Shown here: positions 7,980 to 12,209 of the stretch, piece after piece | Layout of the letters: each line of letters opens with the position of its first letter | How positions within the stretch are numbered: position 1 is the first letter of the stretch | NCBI GenBank assembly: GCA_020062805.1 | Contig: JAGUVP010000188.1 | Location: forward strand, 1 to 12,209 | Reading direction: 5' to 3' | Source: Candidatus Bipolaricaulis sp. | GTDB taxonomy: Bacteria; Bipolaricaulota; Bipolaricaulia; Bipolaricaulales; Bipolaricaulaceae | Length of the DNA: 12,209 nucleotides | Translations under genes and position numbers: made by a program | Notes under the pieces: generated by a model | The model's database searches: none | What the model was told of the DNA's origin: nothing | Seen by the model: the letters and a program-made list of their open reading frames with translations, nothing else

Positions 7980-7985
7980 GAGGGG
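7980..7985 (+). promoter_or_regulatory. Ribosome binding site deciding the archease start
   Basis: GAGGGG lies 7 nt before the GTG at 7993. It favours that codon over the upstream in-frame TTG (7978) and GTG (7987), neither of which has a comparable site at proper spacing. Confidence 0.55.
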
Positions 7986-7992
7986 TGTGGCC

Positions 7993-8415
7993 GTGGCGTA
8001 TGAGATCCTCGATCACGTGGCCGACGCCGGGGTCCGGGGGATTGGGGAGACCCGCGACGAGGCGTTCGCCGAGGCTGCGCGGGGGATGTTCGCCCTGATG
8101 GCGGATCTCGCCCACGTCCGGGCGGAGATGGAAGTGAAGATCGTAGCCCGTGAGGATAGCCTGGAAGGGCTCCTCGTGGCCTGGCTGGGAGAGCTCCTGC
8201 GCGAGCGAGACGTGCGGGGGCTGCTCTTCTCCCGGTTCGAGGTCCGGGTCGAGGGGGAGGAGGGAGGGTGGCGTCTTGCCGGCCGGGCATGGGGCGAGCC
8301 GATCGCTCCCGAACGGCACCGGCTGGGGGTCGAAGTAAAGGCAGCGACCTATTGCGGCGTGCAGGTGGGCGAAGAACACGGCCGGCACATTGCCCAGTGC
8401 GTGGTGGACCTGTAG
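7993..8415 (+). CDS. Archease, RtcB ligase activator
   Basis: Archease promotes guanylylation and multiple turnover of the RNA ligase RtcB. With the GTG start the protein has 140 residues, the usual length. Family marks are the opening AYEILDHVADAGVRG (2-16), with acidic residues of the predicted metal site at Asp7 and Asp11; the mid-protein EDSLEGLLVAWLGELL (54-69); the KAATYCGVQV block (116-125); and the C-terminal VVDL, with Asp139 as a further expected acidic ligand. The KAATYC segment usually reads KA-TYH in the family, as I recall it, so the cysteine in place of histidine is a small oddity. The start follows GAGGGG by 7 nt. An in-frame TTG at 7978 would add five residues. rtcB begins 25 nt after the stop, strongly supporting the assignment. 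Confidence 0.92.
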   Translation: MAYEILDHVADAGVRGIGETRDEAFAEAARGMFALMADLAHVRAEMEVKIVAREDSLEGLLVAWLGELLRERDVRGLLFSRFEVRVEGEEGGWRLAGRAWGEPIAPERHRLGVEVKAATYCGVQVGEEHGRHIAQCVVDL

Positions 8416-8428
8416 GCACCCGAGGTAC

Positions 8429-8434
8429 GGAGGT
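8429..8434 (+). promoter_or_regulatory. Ribosome binding site of rtcB
   Basis: GGAGGT lies 6 nt before the ATG at 8441. It selects this start over an upstream in-frame ATG at 8390 that would overlap archease and add 17 residues without homology. Confidence 0.75.
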
Positions 8435-8440
8435 GCGGCG

Positions 8441-9898
8441 ATGGAACTGAGGAAGATCGGCGACTACGCGTGGGAACTCCCCCGGGCCGGGGAGATGCAC
8501 GTGCCGGGGTGGATCTTCGTGTCCGAGGCCCTGCTCCGGCCCCTCCTCTCCGGCGAGGCGGAGGGGGGCGGAGGTCACGACTGGAACGCGCTGGTCCAGG
8601 TGCGGAACGTGGCGTGCCTGCCCGGGATCGTCCATGCCTCGATCGCGATGCCTGACGTCCACCCCGGCTACGGGTTCCCCATCGGAGGGGTCGGGGCATT
8701 CGCACCCGACGAGGGCGTGGTTGCCATGGGCGGGGTCGGGTTCGACATCAACTGTGGGGTGCGGGTCCTCACGACTCCTCTCTCTCGGTCCGACATCGAG
8801 CCGCGTAAGGAGGAGGTGGCGGACGCGCTGTTCGCCCACGTCCCGGCGGGCCTGGGCTCCGAGGGGAAGATCCGCCTTACCCTGGCGGGGGTGGACGAGG
8901 TTCTGGAGAAGGGGGCGAAGTTCGCGCTCGACCGTGGGTACGGTCTCCCTGAGGACCTCGAGTACATCGAGGAGAACGGCCGGATGAGCGACGCGGACCC
9001 CGCCGCCGTGTCCAAAAAGGCGAAGGAGCGGGAGTTCCGCCAGATTGGGACCCTCGGCTCGGGGAACCACTACCTCGAGGTGCAGTACGTGGAGGAGGTT
9101 TCCGACCCCGAGGCCGCTCGTGCCTATGGGTTGGAGAAAGACCAGGTCTTGGTCGCCATCCATTGCGGATCGCGCGGGCTTGGGCACCAGATTGGGCAGG
9201 ACTCGCTTCCGGAGTTGGAGCGCGCCAGCCGGAAGTACGGAATCCCGGTCCGGGAGCGTGAGCTCGTGTGCGCTCCGATCGGGTCTCCTGAGGGGGTGAA
9301 GTACCTTGCGGCCGTGTTCGCGGGGATCAACTGCGCGTTCGCCAACCGGCAGGTGATCGCCCATCTGGTGCGCGAGGCCCTCGCCCCTGTGTTCTCGCTC
9401 CCCCACGGGGTGATCCGCACCCTGTACGACGTGGGCCACAACAACGTGAAGTTCGAGCGCCACCGGGTCAACGGCGAGGCGAAGAGGCTCCTGGTGCACC
9501 GCAAAGGCTCGACCCGGGCGTTCGGGCCTGGCCGGCGGGAGAACCCGGACCGGTACCGGGCGGTAGGGCATCCGATCTTCGTCGGCGGGACGATGGGCAC
9601 CGCCTCGTACATCCTGCGGGGGACCGAGGTCGGGATGGAGAAGGCCTTCGGCTCGGGGATTCACGGGGCGGGACGGGCGATGTCCCGCGCCAAGGCCAAG
9701 AAGCGGTGGCGGGGCCAGGAGGTCGTCCGGAGTCTGGCGGACCGGGGAATCGTCGTCCGCGCCCACTCGTATGCCGGGGCGGCCGAGGAGGCCCCCGGCG
9801 CGTACAAGGATGTGGATCAGGTCGTGGAGGCGGTGGTGGGAGCTGGTCTGAACGCCCTCGTGGCCAAGGTTCGGCCGCTCGTGTGTATCAAGGGGTGA
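8441..9898 (+). CDS. rtcB: RNA-splicing ligase RtcB (3'-phosphate/cyclic phosphate RNA ligase)
   Basis: RtcB joins RNA 2',3'-cyclic phosphate or 3'-phosphate ends to 5'-OH ends using GTP and Mn2+, in tRNA splicing or RNA repair. The 485-residue protein is full length (about 480 is usual). The metal and GMP-site residues are all visible: Asp102 and Cys105 in GFDINCGVR (100-108), His210 in GSGNHYLEV (207-215), His241 in IHCGSRGLGH (240-249), His333 in YDVGHNN (329-335), and His408 in SGIHGAGR (405-412), the expected guanylylated histidine. These correspond in order to Asp95, Cys98, His203, His234, His329 and His404 of the Pyrococcus enzyme. No intein interrupts the cysteine motif, unlike some archaeal homologues. 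The stop is 3 nt before the WD40 gene, whose Shine-Dalgarno lies in the last rtcB codons. Archease is immediately upstream. Confidence 0.97.
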   Translation: MELRKIGDYAWELPRAGEMHVPGWIFVSEALLRPLLSGEAEGGGGHDWNALVQVRNVACLPGIVHASIAMPDVHPGYGFPIGGVGAFAPDEGVVAMGGVGFDINCGVRVLTTPLSRSDIEPRKEEVADALFAHVPAGLGSEGKIRLTLAGVDEVLEKGAKFALDRGYGLPEDLEYIEENGRMSDADPAAVSKKAKEREFRQIGTLGSGNHYLEVQYVEEVSDPEAARAYGLEKDQVLVAIHCGSRGLGHQIGQDSLPELERASRKYGIPVRERELVCAPIGSPEGVKYLAAVFAGINCAFANRQVIAHLVREALAPVFSLPHGVIRTLYDVGHNNVKFERHRVNGEAKRLLVHRKGSTRAFGPGRRENPDRYRAVGHPIFVGGTMGTASYILRGTEVGMEKAFGSGIHGAGRAMSRAKAKKRWRGQEVVRSLADRGIVVRAHSYAGAAEEAPGAYKDVDQVVEAVVGAGLNALVAKVRPLVCIKG

Positions 9899-9901
9899 CG
9901 G

Positions 9902-10834
9902 ATGAAGCGGATCGCGGTGACGTGGCTGGTAGTGACGGTGGGGCTGGTGGCGGCTGGGGCTCCGGACGGGGTTGTAGCATCGTTGGAGCTTCGCTGGCTT
10001 TCGTGCGCAGCGTTCTCTCCCGATGGCCGGTACGTGGCAGTGGGGACGAACTACGCCGTCGTTCTCTACGAGACCGAACACTGGCGGGAGACGACGCGGC
10101 TCTCGTTCCCGGATGCGAACGTGTTCTCCCTCGCTTTTTCTCCAGATGGAACACGGCTTGCGGTCGGGGCGATGAACGAGGTTCGGATCTGGTCCGTGGC
10201 GAGTTGGGATCTCGTGTTCACGATCCGCGGGTCGTGGGGGATGGTGAGCGCGGTCCGGTTTGCGCCGGGAAACGCGCTCTTCGTGGGGACCGCCGATGGC
10301 GCTTTGCGGCTGTGGGAGCTGGGTGGGGAGGCATCTCTGTGGAAGAAGGCGCCCCACACCGTTCCCGTGCGGGAGATCGTGTTCTCGCCCGACGGTTCGC
10401 TCATGGCCACCGCCGGCATCGACCGCGCCGTGCTGTGGGATACCGCGACCTGGGAGGAGGTTGCCAGCTTCGCCGACAAGGCGTGGGACGTGGCGTTCAC
10501 CCCGGACGGGTACTTCCTCGTGGTGGGCTCGGGCAAGGTCCTCCGCCTGCGCGACACGGCGGTGGGGTTTTTATACGGCGAGCTGTGGGGGCACGACAGC
10601 TGTGCGGTCGCCGTGGCCGTATCCCCGGACGGGACGCTCCTCGCGTCGGGCTCGCTCGATGAGACGGCACGCCTGTGGGATCCCGAGTCCGGGGTGTGCG
10701 TGGCCGTTCTAGAGGGACACGGCGCCGTCCTGGCCGAGGTCGCGTTCTCCCCGGACGGGTCGCTCCTCCTTACTGCATCCGACAACGGGATGGTGTGGGT
10801 GTGGGACGTGGCATCCCTCGTGAGCGGGCCGTGA
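9902..10834 (+). CDS. Secreted seven-bladed WD40 beta-propeller protein
   Basis: The function is unknown; the fold is clear. The 310-residue protein starts with a likely signal peptide (MKRIAVTWLVVTVGLVAAGA, residues 1-20), so it should be exported or membrane-tethered. The remainder is exactly seven WD40 blades. The SPDG-type turns lie at residues 39-42, 80-83, 121-124 (APGN), 162-165, 200-203 (TPDG), 241-244 and 283-286, spaced about 38-42 residues apart. Strand ends include VRIW, LRLW, AVLWD, ARLWD and VWVWD. No enzymatic domain is attached, so a scaffold or ligand-binding role is likely. The ATG at 9902 is 3 nt after the rtcB stop, with AAGGGGTGA (9890-9898) as ribosome binding site. Its TGA overlaps the GTG of the methyltransferase by 4 nt, so it is probably translated as part of the rtcB operon. 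Confidence 0.85.
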   Translation: MKRIAVTWLVVTVGLVAAGAPDGVVASLELRWLSCAAFSPDGRYVAVGTNYAVVLYETEHWRETTRLSFPDANVFSLAFSPDGTRLAVGAMNEVRIWSVASWDLVFTIRGSWGMVSAVRFAPGNALFVGTADGALRLWELGGEASLWKKAPHTVPVREIVFSPDGSLMATAGIDRAVLWDTATWEEVASFADKAWDVAFTPDGYFLVVGSGKVLRLRDTAVGFLYGELWGHDSCAVAVAVSPDGTLLASGSLDETARLWDPESGVCVAVLEGHGAVLAEVAFSPDGSLLLTASDNGMVWVWDVASLVSGP

Positions 10835-11880
10835 CGATCGAGGGCTGGGTTCGGGACCACCTATGCTTGGACCGGGCGACCTCCGCTGAGCTGCGCTACG
10901 AGCGGATGGTGTGGCAGGCTGCGGAGGCCCTGCCGTGGGTCCACCGCCCAGCCGACCCCGCTCAACCGTTCGACTGGGTGGAAGAAGCGCGGGTGGGGGC
11001 GTTTCTCGCTGGCCTGGGGAGGGCGCAACGTGTCCTCGACATCGGGACCGGCGATGGCTGGCCCGCCCTTTCTCTTGCCCGGCACGTTCAGGAGGTGGTG
11101 GCCCTGGACCCCTCACCACGTCGGGCCGATCTTGCACGGGACAACGCCCGGCGCCTCGGACTTCGGAACGTGGAGGTGGTCTGCGCGCCCGCCGAAGAAC
11201 TCCCGTCTTCCGATGGGGCATTCGATGGGGTGGTTTCAGCGTGTGCGATCGAGCAAAGCACCGATCCGGGTCAGGTTCTCCGCGAGGCGTTTCGGGTCCT
11301 TCGCCCTGGCGGCCGGTTCGCGGCGACGTTTGAAGACTTGACGGCGGAGTTGCGGAGCCCCGTCGAGGAAACGGCCGAGCTGTATATCGAGGAGGAGACG
11401 GCGGTGTACCGATTCGTCCATCGCTCCCTGGCGCCCCTGCGGGAGGCGGAGTACGAGCTCCGGTTTCGGGCCGATGAGGTCCTGCGCCAGGCGGCTGAAC
11501 TGATCGGCCCGGTCCCCACGTTTCAGAGCACGGGAGACGAGCCTGGGCTGCGTCCCGTTTCCTCCGATGACCGTGTGTTGGGAATCCCGTTTCTGGAGAG
11601 TGCTCGGGGGTCCCTTCTCTCAGCGCGGTTCTTCGAGCTCAGGCATCGCTCACCGCAGGAGACGACGGCCCTCGTCGAGGAGGCAGGGTTCGGGGGCGTC
11701 AAGGCGTTCGGCAACATCACCTGGCTGGCGCGGGACTTCTTCAGCCCCGCTCACCTTGAGGGCCTGCTTCAGGAGCTCGCCCCGCACATGGACGCGATCA
11801 CCCGCGCCTTCGGCCGGCTGTACGGGGCCGTTCCCGTCGGGAAGACGTCCGTATTCTTCGTTGTGGCGGGAAAGCCGTGA
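10831..11880 (+). CDS. Class I SAM-dependent methyltransferase with large insertion
   Basis: The substrate is unknown. The 349-residue protein begins with a GTG inside the WD40 stop region (GTGA overlap). The Rossmann core has motif I VLDIGTGDGW at 68-77, the acidic end of strand 2 at ALDPSP (91-96, Asp93), APAEELP at 119-125, the strand-4 region FDGVVSACAIEQ at 131-142, and RVLRPGGRFA at 155-164. These features fit the Methyltransf_11/UbiE-like group. In typical members the next element is a short helix ending in an EAGF motif. Here EEAGFGGVKAF appears only at 283-293, so about 100 extra residues (roughly 170-272) are inserted between strand 5 and that helix. The closing strand VFFVVAGKP (341-349) is standard. 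Position in the rtcB operon hints at an RNA-related substrate, but the fold alone equally allows small molecules. The stop codon lies in the first unit of a heptamer array. Confidence 0.85.
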   Translation: MTIEGWVRDHLCLDRATSAELRYERMVWQAAEALPWVHRPADPAQPFDWVEEARVGAFLAGLGRAQRVLDIGTGDGWPALSLARHVQEVVALDPSPRRADLARDNARRLGLRNVEVVCAPAEELPSSDGAFDGVVSACAIEQSTDPGQVLREAFRVLRPGGRFAATFEDLTAELRSPVEETAELYIEEETAVYRFVHRSLAPLREAEYELRFRADEVLRQAAELIGPVPTFQSTGDEPGLRPVSSDDRVLGIPFLESARGSLLSARFFELRHRSPQETTALVEEAGFGGVKAFGNITWLARDFFSPAHLEGLLQELAPHMDAITRAFGRLYGAVPVGKTSVFFVVAGKP

Positions 11881-11910
11881 ACCCGTGGACCGTGATCCGT
11901 TGTCCGTGAC
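11875..11910 (+). repeat. Degenerate 7-bp tandem repeat array (CCGTKNN), 5 units
   Basis: Five CCGT-plus-three units occupy 36 bp, with one extra C between units 1 and 2. The variable triplets are GAA, GGA, GAT, TGT and GAC in order. The first unit contains the methyltransferase stop codon (TGA at 11878-11880). The array has the same period and consensus as that at 7895-7929 but runs on the opposite strand. Confidence 0.8.
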
Positions 11911-11930
11911 CTGGCGTGGTGTGGGCAGGC

Positions 11931-11960
11931 TCAGCGAGAGGGTCTTCCGTTCTTCGCTGA
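11931..11960 (+). other. 7-bp inverted repeat downstream of the methyltransferase
   Basis: TCAGCGA and TCGCTGA are perfect reverse complements separated by 16 nt. The following sequence is pyrimidine-rich but has no T-run, so a Rho-independent terminator is not supported. Its place 50 nt after the last operon gene would suit a transcript-end structure or an operator. Confidence 0.3.
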
Positions 11961-12191
11961 ACACGCTCTTCCTCTCCCCGGTGCTCTCCGCGCGCTGGGT
12001 TCGCGCTCCCCAGTGAAGGCCAACGGGCCGAGTCCCGATGGTCTTCTTCCGAACCGTCGTTCGCGTCCGCGCAGTGCCCGCTGAACGCGGGATGTCTGTG
12101 GCGTTCGTTCCTCCGAGCTGACACAGGCTGGCCACGCGAACTCCACCCCCTGCGGGCATGGTAGGTCCAACCTCAGGCTGAGGACGAACCG

Positions 12192-12201
12192 AAGGAGGTG
12201 A
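12192..12201 (+). promoter_or_regulatory. Near-perfect Shine-Dalgarno before the next gene
   Basis: AAGGAGGTGA matches the full anti-Shine-Dalgarno complement, and its GGAGG core lies 6 nt before the ATG at 12205. It predicts a highly translated gene starting at the window edge. Confidence 0.75.
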
Positions 12202-12204
12202 CGC

Positions 12205-12209
12205 ATGAC
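12205..12209 (+). CDS. Start of a gene cut off by the window edge
   Basis: Only the ATG and two bases of the second codon are present, preceded by a near-perfect Shine-Dalgarno at ideal spacing. The product cannot be inferred. Confidence 0.6.

Larger units (their letters stand above)
11881..12204 (+). other. Noncoding region between the methyltransferase and the next gene
   Basis: I find no credible gene in these 324 bases: the open frames on both strands are arginine- and serine-rich and lack ribosome binding sites. Its first 30 bases belong to the heptamer array. It then holds a 7-bp perfect inverted repeat (TCAGCGA 11931-11937, TCGCTGA 11954-11960), a CCCGC/GCGGG hairpin with loop TGAAC near 12077-12092, and CCTCA-GGC-TGAGG at 12171-12183 just before the ribosome binding site. 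It could be a structured 5' leader of the next gene or a spacer. I recognise no known riboswitch, tRNA or small-RNA class. Confidence 0.5.

Noticed and set aside
7808-7992. Possible mobile-element remnant
   Set aside because: No transposase fragment, terminal inverted repeats or target-site duplication could be found around the array.
8390-8440. An upstream ATG that would lengthen RtcB by 17 residues
   Set aside because: The extra residues overlap archease, show no RtcB homology, and the ATG at 8441 has the better ribosome site.
7916-10357. An 813-residue open frame antisense to archease, rtcB and part of the WD40 gene
   Set aside because: It spans several well-supported genes on the other strand and has low-complexity Arg/Pro/His composition without known domains.
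11995-12013. GGGTTCGCGCTCCC looked like a tRNA T-arm
   Set aside because: No acceptor stem, D-arm or anticodon arm could be placed around it, and the TTCGA core is not matched. The CTGGG/CCCAG pairing is a simple 5-bp hairpin.
11931-12206. A 91-residue minus-strand frame starting MRHLLRFVLSLRLDL, with a hydrophobic start
   Set aside because: Its start codon overlaps the strong Shine-Dalgarno of the plus-strand gene, the remainder is Arg/Ser-rich without structure, and no ribosome site is visible on the minus strand within the window.

Overview
The window is a GC-rich, gene-dense bacterial segment with nine complete protein genes and the first codon of a tenth. The bacterial assignment rests on strong Shine-Dalgarno sequences (for example AAGGAGGTGA at 12192-12201), sigma70-like -10 boxes, a bacterial GH13 glycogen branching enzyme and signal-peptide proteins. 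Against that background it carries an archaeal-type Cdc48/VAT double-ring AAA+ ATPase and an RtcB/archease RNA ligase pair. That mix suggests a deep-branching, possibly thermophilic bacterium. Bipolaricaulota (Acetothermia/OP1) is my best guess, but it is inference only; no rRNA or marker gene is present to settle it.

Layout. (1) 68-4213: a divergent glycogen module, glgP on the minus strand and glgB on the plus strand, sharing a 102-bp promoter region. (2) 4203-7183, minus strand: cdc48 followed by a small secreted SurA-like chaperone gene. The two overlap by one base (TGATG), and the chaperone gene overlaps the 3' end of glgB by 11 bp. (3) 7260-11880, plus strand: thpR (2H RNA phosphodiesterase), a 184-bp gap, then archease, rtcB, a secreted seven-bladed WD40 protein and a class I methyltransferase. 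The last four are packed with gaps of 25 nt and 3 nt and a 4-nt overlap. (4) 11881-12204: a noncoding stretch ending in a near-perfect ribosome binding site and an ATG at the window edge.

How the genes work together. GlgP releases glucose-1-phosphate from alpha-glucans and GlgB introduces branches. Cdc48 would unfold cytosolic proteins, while its coupled partner would bind unfolded proteins outside the cytoplasm. ThpR, archease and RtcB all act on 2',3'-cyclic phosphate RNA ends: RtcB ligates them, archease activates RtcB, and ThpR opens cyclic phosphates. The WD40 protein and the methyltransferase appear co-transcribed with rtcB; their function is unknown to me.

The least expected noncoding signal is a pair of short arrays of a degenerate 7-bp tandem repeat (CCGT plus three variable bases, the first always G or T). 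They lie in opposite orientations at 7895-7929 and 11875-11910, bracketing the archease-rtcB-WD40-methyltransferase genes. Two genes, glgP and thpR, have a good -10 box 8-10 nt before the start codon and no usable Shine-Dalgarno, suggesting leaderless transcripts.
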